Of a stretch of DNA of 64,000 nucleotides, positions 1 to 9,024 are shown one piece after another. Origin of the DNA: Acinetobacter sedimenti (lineage in GTDB: Bacteria; Pseudomonadota; Gammaproteobacteria; Pseudomonadales; Moraxellaceae); assembly GCF_022601685.1 (NCBI RefSeq), contig NZ_JAKUML010000011.1, positions 1 through 64,000 of the forward strand, written 5' to 3'. Made by a program: the position numbers and the translations under genes. Below the pieces are notes generated by a model. It was not told the origin of the DNA and made no database searches. It saw only the letters and a program-made list of their open reading frames with translations. How positions within the stretch are numbered: position 1 is the stretch's first letter; every line of letters begins with the position of its first letter.

Positions 1-169
1 CTGTTTATCAACAAGTTTTTATCTAACTGTCCGCCAATAGGTGCGCATTCTACACCATTAATTCAGCGATGCAACCCCTTCCAATAGCTTTTTATACCGA
101 GTGGTTGTTTCATGTTCATTTTTTCACTTTACCGCTCATTTCTGAATCAAATACAACGTTATTTAGATA

Positions 170-775
170 TTATTCTGTATTTGGGCTGTCTAAATATGCC
201 AAAAGCATTGTAAGAAGCTCTTTTTTCAGTCGTGCTTCTTCGATTAAAAATTGATTGTGACTAACATAGCGCATCATGGTGAAGAGCGTACTATTGATAA
301 TGACAAAAGATTTATGTTTTAAGGTTTCAAAATTCCAATGACTATAAAAGCGGTTAAATACATAGAGTCCAACTTCAAAAAAATGTTTTTCAAGCACTTG
401 CGCCGATTCAGACTCACTGTATTCATGCCAGTTTTTTAGGATTTCGATCAGAAAGCCTTGATCTGCTTTAAGCGACTCAAATCCGAATTCGATACTATTT
501 TGAATCACTTCTTGAATACTTTTGTGTTGTTCTTCCATGACTAAGGCTTTAAACCCAAGTCCAAGTTTTTCACTTTTTCTCAAGAGCAACTCTTCGATGA
601 TTTGCTCTTTATTTTCAAAATATTGATAAATTGAGCCGACGCTCACACCTGATATTTCAGCGATTTTGGGTGTTGTGGTGTGAAGCACGCCATGTTGACT
701 AATGCAATATAAAGTCGCTTCGAGAATATCATCGACGATGCGCTTTGCTCGTTGTTGCTGTGGTCTTTTTCTCAT
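170..775 (-). CDS. TetR/AcrR family transcriptional regulator
   Basis: A 201-residue DNA-binding repressor of the TetR family. The N-terminal helix-turn-helix lies at about residues 25-65 (IAEISGVSVGSIYQYFENKEQ), typical of TetR recognition helices. The remaining 130 residues would be the ligand and dimer domain and are not diagnostic. The ATG is preceded by GGAAG at good spacing. It is divergent from the MpaB-like oxygenase gene, and the 130-bp gap between them carries a perfect 11-bp tandem repeat (836-857), so it probably controls itself and the oxygenase. The inducer is unknown. Confidence 0.93.
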   Translation of the reverse strand: MRKRPQQQRAKRIVDDILEATLYCISQHGVLHTTTPKIAEISGVSVGSIYQYFENKEQIIEELLLRKSEKLGLGFKALVMEEQHKSIQEVIQNSIEFGFESLKADQGFLIEILKNWHEYSESESAQVLEKHFFEVGLYVFNRFYSHWNFETLKHKSFVIINSTLFTMMRYVSHNQFLIEEARLKKELLTMLLAYLDSPNTE

Positions 776-835
776 CTATACTTCCTTATCTTATCGCTTA
801 GACCACTCCGCCTATTATATGACAGGGTATTTCCA

Positions 836-867
836 TGAATGCGAATTGAATGCGAATAAATATTCAT
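836..867. promoter_or_regulatory. Candidate TetR operator: tandem 11-bp repeat
   Basis: TGAATGCGAAT occurs twice in direct tandem (836-846 and 847-857). ATTCAT at 862-867 is inverted relative to ATGAAT at 835-840. The element sits in the divergent gap between the TetR gene and the oxygenase gene. The repeat is seen directly; its operator role is inferred. Confidence 0.45.
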
Positions 868-905
868 ATTATTATATGATTAAATTTTAAGCAGAGTAAA
901 AGATC

Positions 906-2165
906 ATGTCATTGACCTATCCGACTCGCCTTATGGCATTTGAGCATACCCAAAAAAGCAACTGGACGACGCAGATTTTAAATCATTTGTGCGATACACC
1001 TGTTCAGCCTAATTATGCTGAACATTGTCAGATTGCACGCTCAATTAATGATGGTGATCGGTTGATGGATCCAGTTATTGAATGGGTCATGCAAGCTCCT
1101 AAAGAACGCCGTAAATTATTTGAAACAGCATTATTTCAAGGACTTGATCATTTACAGGGTGATGCAACTGAATATACTCACGATGATGTAAAAGTACTGT
1201 ATAACTTTTTTGCTCAAGTTGAACAAATACCGTCGTGGGTCGATCAAAGGAAAATTCAAAATGCGGTCAATTTCACTCATCGTCTTGGGATCAATAATGG
1301 TTTTGTTTTGCGTGATGTGTCTTTGATGGCAGGTTATATGTTCCCAGGCTTTAATCAACCCCTAGTCCTGACTGGCGCATTAAAACAACAAGTCAATGTA
1401 CGCCTAGCGGAAACAACGAAATGGTGGATTGATATTACAGAAATTGATGGCTTACAACGCTTTCATTCAGGCTTTACTTCAACCATTTATGTGCGCTTTA
1501 TTCATGCGTTGGTACGTCATCAGTTAAAAAAATCTGAGCGTTGGGATAGCAAGACATGGGGTGTACCGATCAATCAGTATGATCTCGCCATGACCAATAT
1601 TGCATTTTCAAATGTAGTGCTGTTAGGTGTTCGAGCTTTAGGTATTTTCCCAAATAAAACCGAAGTCGATGAATATTTGCATTTTTGGCGCTATGTCGGT
1701 TGGCTTATGGGTGTTGAAGAAAAATGGTTAATTAACAAAGAATCAGAAGCTTGGCGGATGATGTATTGGTTACAATTTTCCCATCCTGCTTCTGATGAGT
1801 CGAGTGCAGCTTTGGGCGCAAGTTTATCCAAAGAGCCTTTTTTTCGAGAATATCGCCACTTCCGTCCGTTGCAACAAAAATTGGCGTATCGACAACATTT
1901 GGAAATTACCCAATTTTTTATCGGTAAAAAACGCATGCAAAGCCTCGGTCTGCGAACTCGCCCTGCATCGTGGTTTGCCTATTATCTCATAATGCGCAAT
2001 TTGATTTTATATACTGGCGCAAAGCGTAGTCCAAAACTCAGTCAATATTTACAAAATCAAGGGCGCCGTATGCAGAAGATGGGGCTTTCACTCTATCAAA
2101 GTCCTAACAATAAAAACCAAAGCAATAAAAGCCCCAGCAAACAACTTGCGAGCATGCATCAATAG
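906..2165 (+). CDS. MpaB-type oxygenase (DUF2236 family)
   Basis: A 419-residue protein resembling the DUF2236/ER-bound oxygenase MpaB family, which includes latex-clearing proteins, haem-dependent enzymes acting on hydrophobic substrates. Family-like features are the helical core around residues 120-250, with RDVSLMAGYMFPGF, a WWIDITEIDG segment and an internal H-H rich stretch (FIHALVRHQL) that could ligate haem. The C terminus is basic and low in complexity. It has no obvious signal peptide. The divergent TetR gene probably regulates it. The substrate cannot be told from sequence. Confidence 0.8.
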   Translation: MSLTYPTRLMAFEHTQKSNWTTQILNHLCDTPVQPNYAEHCQIARSINDGDRLMDPVIEWVMQAPKERRKLFETALFQGLDHLQGDATEYTHDDVKVLYNFFAQVEQIPSWVDQRKIQNAVNFTHRLGINNGFVLRDVSLMAGYMFPGFNQPLVLTGALKQQVNVRLAETTKWWIDITEIDGLQRFHSGFTSTIYVRFIHALVRHQLKKSERWDSKTWGVPINQYDLAMTNIAFSNVVLLGVRALGIFPNKTEVDEYLHFWRYVGWLMGVEEKWLINKESEAWRMMYWLQFSHPASDESSAALGASLSKEPFFREYRHFRPLQQKLAYRQHLEITQFFIGKKRMQSLGLRTRPASWFAYYLIMRNLILYTGAKRSPKLSQYLQNQGRRMQKMGLSLYQSPNNKNQSNKSPSKQLASMHQ

Positions 2166-2192
2166 ATGTATTGCTCACCCCAACCGTGAAAA

Positions 2193-2648
2193 TTATTTCA
2201 CACCTGAGTCTTTGCTCCATACTAGAATTTTAGTAGTCGATTCCTGCACCACCTCATCATTTTGATTTTTGGTTTGGCTAAATAGCGTGATCACGCCTTG
2301 ATTCGGTTTTGACTGTGAACGGCGTAATTCGGTAATTTCTGATTCAACATGAAGTACATCATTTGGGCGAGTTGGCAATTTCCAGCGGACATCCGCTCCC
2401 ATACCCAACAAACCACCTGCTACAGGAAAGCTTTTCACCCATAGACGCATAGTAATTGCCGCCGTCTGCCAACCACTTCCTGCTAAGCCTTGAAATACGG
2501 GATGCGCTAGAGCAGACACTTCATTCATATGAAAGGGTTGAGGATCATATTCAGAGGCGAATTGTTTAATTTTTTCTTCGGTCAGCGCATATTCGCCACT
2601 GTGATATTTTTGACCGACTGCCAAATCTTCAAGATAAAGTTTTGTCAT
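2193..2648 (-). CDS. MaoC family dehydratase-like protein
   Basis: A 151-residue single hot-dog domain of the MaoC/R-specific enoyl-CoA hydratase family. The hydratase motif is visible around residues 33-41 as ASEYDPQPFHMN, with the Asp and His of the D-x-x-P-x-H signature. It probably hydrates or dehydrates an acyl-CoA. It is convergent with the oxygenase gene, 27 bp apart, and has no operon partner. The substrate is unknown. Confidence 0.88.
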   Translation of the reverse strand: MTKLYLEDLAVGQKYHSGEYALTEEKIKQFASEYDPQPFHMNEVSALAHPVFQGLAGSGWQTAAITMRLWVKSFPVAGGLLGMGADVRWKLPTRPNDVLHVESEITELRRSQSKPNQGVITLFSQTKNQNDEVVQESTTKILVWSKDSGVK

Positions 2649-2828
2649 GATTTGCTCCTTTAATTGTTCTCATCATAGTAGAAAAATTCGCAGTATTCGA
2701 CTTATGTCGCTCAACTAAAATACAAATTGCTCAAAGTCTGAACAATTCGTAAATTTTCAATAAAAACGTCATCAACCTGTCATTTGTGATTGATATTTTG
2801 TGCCCTTATTTATTGGGGGTGGCGTTCC

Positions 2829-3707
2829 ATGATGAACATTCAAAGCAATTATAAACGTACAGAAGCAGGCACTCGTGAACTGACGCAAAGACAGCTCAAA
2901 ATCAATGCACGCACACGTACTTTGTTGTTATTACTCGAAAAAGATGATATCAAACAACTTAGCATTGATGCTTCGAATAAAATTGCAAATGCAGAAAACT
3001 TCCAAACTTTGCTCGATCTTGGTTTGATTTATGACACGACGACTGATCAACCGACAACTTTAATGTCTATAAATGAAATCGCTAGTCATAAAGCAGAATC
3101 CAATTCGCAAAGGCATTTAAGTGATGATTTAGCGACTGAACCTACAAATAATAATACTCAGCCAAAGCCTAATTTTTTATCTAAAGTATCTCGCACGCTC
3201 TCTCAAGTAAATGAAGCCTTGCAGTCAGAAAGGGTTGAGCGCAAATTATCATCAACTGAAATAGCATCTAAGGCAAATTTTGAAGCACAGCCCGATAAGG
3301 TCGTTGAAAACGAAACTGTTCAATCAATGTCAGCAGAAATAAAAATGTCTGAACCTGCAAAACAGCGCAGTAAAACAATAGAACCCGTCTCGCCGTTTAA
3401 AGCACCAACACCAATTCCACCAAAACCTGAACCACTTGCTGAAGAAAAATCAAGTGTCGCGACGATCGGATTTGAAGAGGTGAAAAGTTTAATGCAACAA
3501 ACGCTTCAACAATATTGTGGATTGATGGCAAAAGCGTTAATTGTAGCGATAGGAAATGCAGAAAATACGCATCAACTGCGCCAATATCAAAGCAAATGGC
3601 TGACGTCGTTGTTTGAAACACGTATCGGTCGGCAGCAGCTTAATGAGCTGCTTAGTGTCATCAATGCCAGTTTGGAGCACGTCGATCATAATCAGTTGGC
3701 GAGTTAA
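2829..3707 (+). CDS. Conserved two-domain hypothetical protein
   Basis: About 292 residues. I place the start at the ATG at 2829 (or the adjacent ATG at 2832), because a GGGGGT purine run lies just upstream; the longer frame from 2790 has no supported site. The N-terminal 70 residues (RTEAGTRELTQRQ, then RTRTLLLLLEKDD) resemble the winged-helix-like N domain of a widespread proteobacterial family of unknown function. Residues about 75-215 are a polar, probably disordered linker with Pro-rich patches. The last 80 residues form a helical domain (FEEVKSLMQQTLQQYCG). It is cytoplasmic with no membrane segment. Function is not known. Confidence 0.75.
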   Translation: MMNIQSNYKRTEAGTRELTQRQLKINARTRTLLLLLEKDDIKQLSIDASNKIANAENFQTLLDLGLIYDTTTDQPTTLMSINEIASHKAESNSQRHLSDDLATEPTNNNTQPKPNFLSKVSRTLSQVNEALQSERVERKLSSTEIASKANFEAQPDKVVENETVQSMSAEIKMSEPAKQRSKTIEPVSPFKAPTPIPPKPEPLAEEKSSVATIGFEEVKSLMQQTLQQYCGLMAKALIVAIGNAENTHQLRQYQSKWLTSLFETRIGRQQLNELLSVINASLEHVDHNQLAS

Positions 3708-3728
3708 GCTTTTGAGTCGTGAATTCAA

Positions 3729-4088
3729 CTAAACCCAAAACGAAATAATCAATAACATTCCAACCAAAATACTAAACCCCGCCAAGAGCATCGGCTGATT
3801 GGTTTTATAGCCTTCCATCATTTCCGCATCGGTAATCGAACGTAGCGCTATGCGATATTGTTGCACCGAGATCAGACAGATAATCATCCCCAAAACGATC
3901 ACCCCGCCCCCAGTCCATTTGCTAAATGCAATCTTGTCGGCATATTTCACAGGATCGACCAGTTGCGCAAGAAAGGCTGATTTTTCAATGACAAAGCCGA
4001 AAGCAATCAACGCCAAACTACTCCGATTCCACGCCAATACAGTGCGTTCCAAAGCCAATAACACACGTGGATCTTGCAAATTTGACAT
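3729..4088 (-). CDS. DUF202 (YidH-type) inner-membrane protein
   Basis: I place the start at the internal Met that begins MSNLQDPRVLLALERTVLA, giving 119 residues; the upstream 22 codons overlap the divergent reductase promoter. The segment with LERTVLAWNRSSLALIAFGF is the DUF202 signature. Three hydrophobic helices are visible (about residues 25-45, 60-80 and 100-119). It is a small integral membrane protein of unknown function, transcribed divergently from the FMN reductase gene. Confidence 0.85.
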   Translation of the reverse strand: MSNLQDPRVLLALERTVLAWNRSSLALIAFGFVIEKSAFLAQLVDPVKYADKIAFSKWTGGGVIVLGMIICLISVQQYRIALRSITDAEMMEGYKTNQPMLLAGFSILVGMLLIISFWV

Positions 4089-4153
4089 ATTCTTACTTTT
4101 CCATGACCAATTTCTTGCTAAGATAAACATAAAGCAAGCACAGGAGAAATACA

Positions 4154-4699
4154 ATGAAGATTCAAATTATCGTCGGCAGTGTTCGGGAAAATCGTGTGGC
4201 GATTCATGTCGCCGAGTGGATGCAAAATGCCTTGCAAGACATTGATGCCGAAGTGGAAATTGTCGATCTAAAAACTTGGGATTTGCCAATGTTTAGCGGT
4301 GCATCACCGATGTCCCTAAAAGGCAACTATAGCGATCCACTGCAAAAAAAATGGTCTGAAAAAATATCCGAAGGAGATGCCTATTTCCTGATTTCCCCTG
4401 AATACAACAATGGCTACTCGCCAGCTCTCAAAAATGCCTTAGATTATCTTGGTGCGGAGTGGAGTGGCAAACCTGTCGGTTTTGTCAGTTATGGTTCGGT
4501 GAATGGCGCTCGTTCAATTTCCCAAATCCGCCAAGTCACCACAGCACTAGGCATGATCGACAGCAATAATAGCCTTTTAATCCGTGATATTTTCACACGT
4601 AGCAAAGACCAAAGCTTTCAAGGCACTGATGTGGAAAAAGAAGTGCTAAATAGCTTAGCGAACAAACTGATTGATTTAGCTCAAAAACTAAGCCGTTAA
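4154..4699 (+). CDS. NADPH-dependent FMN reductase family protein
   Basis: A flavodoxin-fold protein of 181 residues. It has the N-terminal phosphate-binding loop GSVREN (residues 7-12) and the SPEYNNGYSPALKNALDYL segment near residue 78, which is diagnostic of the NADPH-dependent FMN reductase/quinone reductase family (YieF/ChrR and ArsH relatives). It probably reduces quinones or other electrophiles using FMN and NAD(P)H. An AGGAGA site precedes the ATG. The gene stands alone on the plus strand. Confidence 0.9.
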   Translation: MKIQIIVGSVRENRVAIHVAEWMQNALQDIDAEVEIVDLKTWDLPMFSGASPMSLKGNYSDPLQKKWSEKISEGDAYFLISPEYNNGYSPALKNALDYLGAEWSGKPVGFVSYGSVNGARSISQIRQVTTALGMIDSNNSLLIRDIFTRSKDQSFQGTDVEKEVLNSLANKLIDLAQKLSR

Positions 4700-4861
4700 T
4701 AACTTAGTTTTACCTAAAATACATTGCGTAGCATGCGCATCTTCATGTCAGTTTGACCAATGTAGTGATTTTTTTGAGCGCCTATACTCAGCGATAGTTT
4801 GGCAAAAACAATAATGCCGTCACGGAATGACTTCACGGATATCACCTTAAGGAAATCTGTC

Positions 4862-5884
4862 ATGAAAAAAATAATGCAACTACTCGGGCTAACAACGCTT
4901 GGACTAATGACCACACTCACCATGAATAGCGCACAAGCGAAGCAAACTTTTTGTGTATTTGATCTGGTCGGGACACAAGGCGATGTCTATGCTCTGATGA
5001 AAGATTATCAACTTGCATCGAAGCAATGGGGCGCAGATATTGAGCTCAAAGCTTATACCGATGAGCGTGTCCTCACCGAAGATTTTAAAGCTGGAAAGTG
5101 TGACGGTGCGAGTATCACTGGAATGCGTGGACGCCAATTCAATAATTTCACTGGTTCAATTGACTCAATCGGCGCAATCCCAAGTTTAAAGCTAGCAGTC
5201 AAAGTCATGCAAACACTTGCCGATCCTCGATTTGCCAACGATATGAAAAAAGGCAAATACGAAATCGTTGGTATTGTCCCTGTCGGTGATGCGTATTTAT
5301 TTCTAAACGACCGAAGTATCAATACCATTGCTAAAGCCGCAGGGAAAAAGATCGCCATTCTTGACTACGATCAAGCGCAGAAGAAAATGGTACAACAAGT
5401 TGGTGCGCAAGCTGTTTCAGCTGATGTCACCAATTTTGGTTCAAAATTTAACAATGGTGAAGTCGATATCATTGGCGCACCTGCTGCAGTGTTTCGTCCT
5501 TTAGAGCTTTATAAAGGACTCGGTTCAAAAGGTGCGATTGCCAACTATCCACTACTGCAAGTATCAGGCAACCTGATCATTAACAGTGCAAAATTTCCTG
5601 CTGGATTTGGTCAAAAATCAAGAACTTGGATCAAAGGTCAATTGCCACGTGCCTTTACCATTTTGGGCAAGATGAAAGATGATATCCCTGCCAAATATTG
5701 GATGCAAATCCCTGATGCAGATAAAATCGGTTATCAAAAAATGATGCGTGAAGCACGTATTCAGCTCACTAAAGAAGGCATTTACGACAAAAAAATGATG
5801 GAGCTGTTGTGGCGTGCTCGCTGTGCGGAAAACCGTCAAAACTTCGAATGTGCGCTCAAAGATGAGCAATATTCGAAAAAATAA
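4862..5884 (+). CDS. AdeT-type putative periplasmic solute-binding protein (copy 1)
   Basis: A 340-residue secreted protein. The start at 4862 follows AAGGAAA and opens a clear Sec signal peptide ending near ...NSAQA. The mature part (about 314 residues) has no transmembrane helix and conserves four cysteines: TFCVFD, GKCDG, and a C-terminal pair in RARCAENRQNFEC. It is very similar over its whole length to the gene at 9025-10023, with shared blocks KAYTDERV, GSIDSIGA and PAGFGQKSR. From memory, Acinetobacter homologues have been annotated as AdeT, a putative RND aminoglycoside pump, and elsewhere as a solute-binding family. Nothing here looks like an RND pump. Confidence 0.85.
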   Translation: MKKIMQLLGLTTLGLMTTLTMNSAQAKQTFCVFDLVGTQGDVYALMKDYQLASKQWGADIELKAYTDERVLTEDFKAGKCDGASITGMRGRQFNNFTGSIDSIGAIPSLKLAVKVMQTLADPRFANDMKKGKYEIVGIVPVGDAYLFLNDRSINTIAKAAGKKIAILDYDQAQKKMVQQVGAQAVSADVTNFGSKFNNGEVDIIGAPAAVFRPLELYKGLGSKGAIANYPLLQVSGNLIINSAKFPAGFGQKSRTWIKGQLPRAFTILGKMKDDIPAKYWMQIPDADKIGYQKMMREARIQLTKEGIYDKKMMELLWRARCAENRQNFECALKDEQYSKK

Positions 5885-5973
5885 AGTGATCGCATCAGAT
5901 TTTCACTTGTAAATCACAAATTCGCACAGATATGCTAAAATAACTCTGTTCTGATTTATTGGTGGAAATCATC

Positions 5974-6309
5974 ATGACTGCCCAAGCCTTAGTTTTAACG
6001 AATAATGCTGCCGACAAAGTACGCCAACTGCGTGATAGTGAAGGCAATGCGGACCTAATGCTCCGTGTCTATGTGACAGGTGGCGGATGTTCAGGATTTT
6101 CCTATGGCTTTAACTTCGCAGAAAGTGTCAATGATGACGATGCCGAATTTGAAAATGGCGATGTAAAAATGGTCGTGGATTCGCTTAGCTATCAATATCT
6201 TTTAGGCTCAGAAGTTGATTATGTACAAGGTTTAGAAGGTTCACGCTTTATCGTCAAAAATCCAAATGCAACAACAACTTGTGGTTGTGGCTCATCGTTT
6301 TCGATCTAA
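5974..6309 (+). CDS. erpA: Iron-sulfur cluster insertion protein ErpA
   Basis: An A-type Fe-S carrier of 111 residues. The three cluster-ligating cysteines are at [10 protein letters not shown] and the C-terminal [10 protein letters not shown]; the latter is characteristic of ErpA. It delivers Fe-S clusters to apo-proteins. I use the ATG at 5974, preceded by GGTGGA at 7-nt spacing, not the upstream TTG at 5959. It is followed by a strong terminator, so it is probably monocistronic. It sits between the two AdeT-type genes. Confidence 0.95.
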   Translation: MTAQALVLTNNAADKVRQLRDSEGNADLMLRVYVTGGGCSGFSYGFNFAESVNDDDAEFENGDVKMVVDSLSYQYLLGSEVDYVQGLEGSRFIVKNPNATTTCGCGSSFSI

Positions 6310-6357
6310 GTATTTTCGATTTGAGTTTTTAGAAAAAAATACCTTGTTAATGATATA

Positions 6358-6388
6358 AACCGAACATCATTGTTCGGTTTTATTTTTT
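6358..6388 (+). terminator. Rho-independent terminator of erpA
   Basis: Perfect 9-bp stem AACCGAACA / TGTTCGGTT with TCAT loop, followed by a T-rich tail. It lies 50 nt after the erpA stop. Confidence 0.88.
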
Positions 6389-6424
6389 CTCATATTTTAA
6401 AAAGTGAAACTGATCCGCAAATGA

Positions 6425-6535
6425 TAGACAAAAAGAAGCCTAGGTCTGGGGAGAGCCTAGGCTTTGAGAAGAAGGATGTTTTGTTGACATCCTTGAGGGT
6501 TGATCGTGTCTCATTCGATCGAATCAATAGCTGTA
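6425..6535 (-). ncRNA. Candidate minus-strand small RNA or 3' structured element
   Basis: The 455-bp gap between erpA and the ABC-F gene has no credible ORF but holds two clean hairpins: AAGGATGT with an 8-bp complement (6472-6494), and AAGCCTAGG / CCTAGGCTT (6436-6464) with a C-rich loop on the minus strand. The second is followed on the minus strand by CTTTTTG, so it terminates minus-strand transcription. A CATAAT -10-like box lies at about 6537-6542 with a weak -35. It could be an independent sRNA of about 100 nt or the 3' end of the ABC-F mRNA. Structure is seen; the RNA is inferred. Confidence 0.35.
6430..6464 (-). terminator. Minus-strand rho-independent terminator
   Basis: 9-bp stem (6436-6444 with 6456-6464), 11-nt loop, and T run on the minus strand corresponding to A residues at 6431-6434. 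It is the first good terminator downstream of the ABC-F gene, 300 nt past its stop. Confidence 0.7.
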
Positions 6536-6764
6536 TTATGCCGATCTCTAGCAATTAACACTGTTTAGCGAAAGTTGCTAATCTTAAGCAGTATGTAAAG
6601 AATACATACAATATGTACAAAGCTAGCGCATCACATGAATGTTTAATATTTCGCTAAGACATTCATTTTTATTCGTTAAAATTCTACACAAATGATATTT
6701 CATGCAAATTCCAAGCTGTAAAACCGATCATTTGCGTCACATAAGTTAACAAAACTGAATATCC

Positions 6765-8747
6765 TTAACCCTCAAAACTGGCTTCAAGCTCTTCGAGTTC
6801 CATCATTAATTCAAGCAATTGCTCTTCATCTTGCGCCAAACTCGCTTTATGCGCTGTCTGCTGATCCATCAATTGCAATAATTCCGCTTTACGATCTGTA
6901 TCATAGATTGCGCTATCAGCCAACTGATTTTCAATCGTTGTTAGCTGTGCTTGCGACTTCTCGATCGACTTTTCTAATTGTTCCATTTTCTTACGCAGTG
7001 GACGAGTTTTCTCACGACGGCGTGCATTTTCTTTGCGCTGTGCTTCTTTATCGACTTTGCTATTCGATGATGTAGATGTTGTATTACTTGTCGTACTGTC
7101 TACTGCTTGTTCAGTTGTTGTTTTTGTACTGACTGTCGTAGATATCTCATCTTGTTGCTTTTGCAGCATCTGTTGTCGAGCTTGACGTAGCCACTGACTG
7201 TATTCTTGCAAATCACCATCAAATTCCGTCACGCGCCCATCATGGACGAGCAATAAATCATCACACACGGTCGCAATCAACTGTCGCTCATGCGACACCA
7301 ACACCACCGCCCCTTCGAAGTCTTGTAGCGCCATCGTCAGCGCATGACGCATATCCAAATCCAAATGGTTAGTCGGCTCATCGAGAATCAACACATTCGG
7401 GCGTTGCCACACGATCAATGCCAATGCCAAACGAGCACGTTCACCACCAGAGAAGCGCTGACATGGTGTATCCATGCGCTCGCCACTAAAGCCAAAACTA
7501 CCTAAAAATGACCGCAAACTGGCTTCACTAATGGATTTATCTGCGATCCGAGCAAGCTGTAACATCGGACTGGCTTGATCATCCAGCGCATCCATCTGAT
7601 GCTGTGCAAAGTAGCCGATATTCAGTAATTCTGAAGCTTGACGCTCACCTACGAGTAAGGGCAACTGACCGACTAATGATTTAATCAGTGTCGATTTTCC
7701 TGCGCCGTTCATCCCGAGTAAACCCAAACGTGTCGTCGGCGTGATCTGCAATTTTACTTTTGAGGCAATACTTTTCTCTGCGCTATAACCTATCGTCGCA
7801 TCGTCAAGGCTCAGTAATGGTGAACTCATCCGAGTTGGCTCACGGAAGCTAAAGGTGAACGGCGTATCTACATGTGCAGGCGCAAGATTTTGCATACGTT
7901 CAAGCTGTTTGATACGGCTCTGCGCTTGGCGGGCTTTGGTGGCTTTGGCTTTGAAACGATCAATAAACTTTTGCAGATGTGCTCGTGTTTCCTGTTGCTT
8001 CTCATAAGCTTGTTGTTGTTGCGACAAGCGTTCACTGCGAATGGTTTCAAAGCTCGAATAATTGCCTGAATATAGCGTTAATTCTGCATTCTCAATATGC
8101 AAAATATGATCAGTCACAGCATCCAAAAAATCACGGTCATGCGAAATCAAAACCAACGTGCCTGCATAACTCTTTAGCCAATCTTCTAACCATAAAATCG
8201 CATCTAAATCCAAATGGTTGGTTGGCTCATCGAGTAATAATAAATCTGAACGGCTCATCAAAGTACGAGCAAGATTCAGACGCATCCGCCAACCACCCGA
8301 AAAGCTCTGCACAGGCTGACGAATCTGAAATTCAAAAAAACCTAATCCTGCAAGCAATTGTGCTGCTTTAGCAGGCGCAACATAGCCATGAATCTCATCA
8401 AAGCGTGCATGCAGCTCCCCAAGCTCTGTGTCACTGAGTTGATCGCTATTTTGCAATTTAGTCTGAATCTGCCAATACTCAGCGTCGCCCGACAAGACAA
8501 AATCTAATGCAGGTACGTCTAGCGCCTCGATCTCTTGCGCCATATGCGCCACGACCCAGCCTTGTGGACGTGTCAATTGCCCTTCATCCGCACCAAGTTC
8601 ACCCAGTAGCACAGCAAATAAAGATGACTTTCCTGCACCATTGACACCAGTTAAGCCCACTTTCCAACCGGGGTGGATTTGCATGGTGGCATTTTGGAAT
8701 AGCGCACGCACGCCACGTCGAATGCTAAAATTTTCAAGTTGGATCAT
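6765..8747 (-). CDS. ABC-F family ATPase, YheS-like
   Basis: A 660-residue soluble protein with two ABC cassettes and no membrane domain. It has Walker A GVNGAGKSS near residue 35 and GMNGAGKST near 345, signature motifs SFSGGW and RFSGGE, and Walker B LLLLDEPTNHLD and VLILDEPTNHLD. A helical ABC-F linker sits between the domains, and there is a C-terminal coiled coil of about 100 residues preceded by a Ser/Thr-rich stretch. The N-terminal IRRGVRALF resembles E. coli YheS more than Uup. ABC-F proteins act on ribosomes; there is no sign that this one is a resistance type. Confidence 0.9.
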   Translation of the reverse strand: MIQLENFSIRRGVRALFQNATMQIHPGWKVGLTGVNGAGKSSLFAVLLGELGADEGQLTRPQGWVVAHMAQEIEALDVPALDFVLSGDAEYWQIQTKLQNSDQLSDTELGELHARFDEIHGYVAPAKAAQLLAGLGFFEFQIRQPVQSFSGGWRMRLNLARTLMSRSDLLLLDEPTNHLDLDAILWLEDWLKSYAGTLVLISHDRDFLDAVTDHILHIENAELTLYSGNYSSFETIRSERLSQQQQAYEKQQETRAHLQKFIDRFKAKATKARQAQSRIKQLERMQNLAPAHVDTPFTFSFREPTRMSSPLLSLDDATIGYSAEKSIASKVKLQITPTTRLGLLGMNGAGKSTLIKSLVGQLPLLVGERQASELLNIGYFAQHQMDALDDQASPMLQLARIADKSISEASLRSFLGSFGFSGERMDTPCQRFSGGERARLALALIVWQRPNVLILDEPTNHLDLDMRHALTMALQDFEGAVVLVSHERQLIATVCDDLLLVHDGRVTEFDGDLQEYSQWLRQARQQMLQKQQDEISTTVSTKTTTEQAVDSTTSNTTSTSSNSKVDKEAQRKENARRREKTRPLRKKMEQLEKSIEKSQAQLTTIENQLADSAIYDTDRKAELLQLMDQQTAHKASLAQDEEQLLELMMELEELEASFEG

Positions 8748-9024
8748 GGAGAGGTATCATTAAAAAATCAGGGCTGTATTGTAAACAATTTTATAGATCC
8801 TCCATAGCTTCACCTGAACTCGACGTAAAATCAGCAATTCAATTTAGATATTTATGTTCATTTTTTATGCACATTTTTACTTTTTGTGACCAATTGCACA
8901 CAAAATTAATTGGCAATTGGAGCAATTACTCTATTAATTTAAATACAAGCACGATATTATTTTGCTCAAGTTGGATCGGGAATGACTCTCGCCAAAAAAC
9001 AACAACTGAAAGGATGATGCAAAG

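Noticed and set aside
4048-4060. CACGTG core in the DUF202 gene, and another near 25612 in murC
   Set aside because: Only the central six bases match; the flanks lack the TTT/AAA arms of parS.
6370-6558. 62-codon open frame after erpA
   Set aside because: It starts in the erpA terminator, reads through two hairpins, has no ribosome site and a non-protein-like composition.
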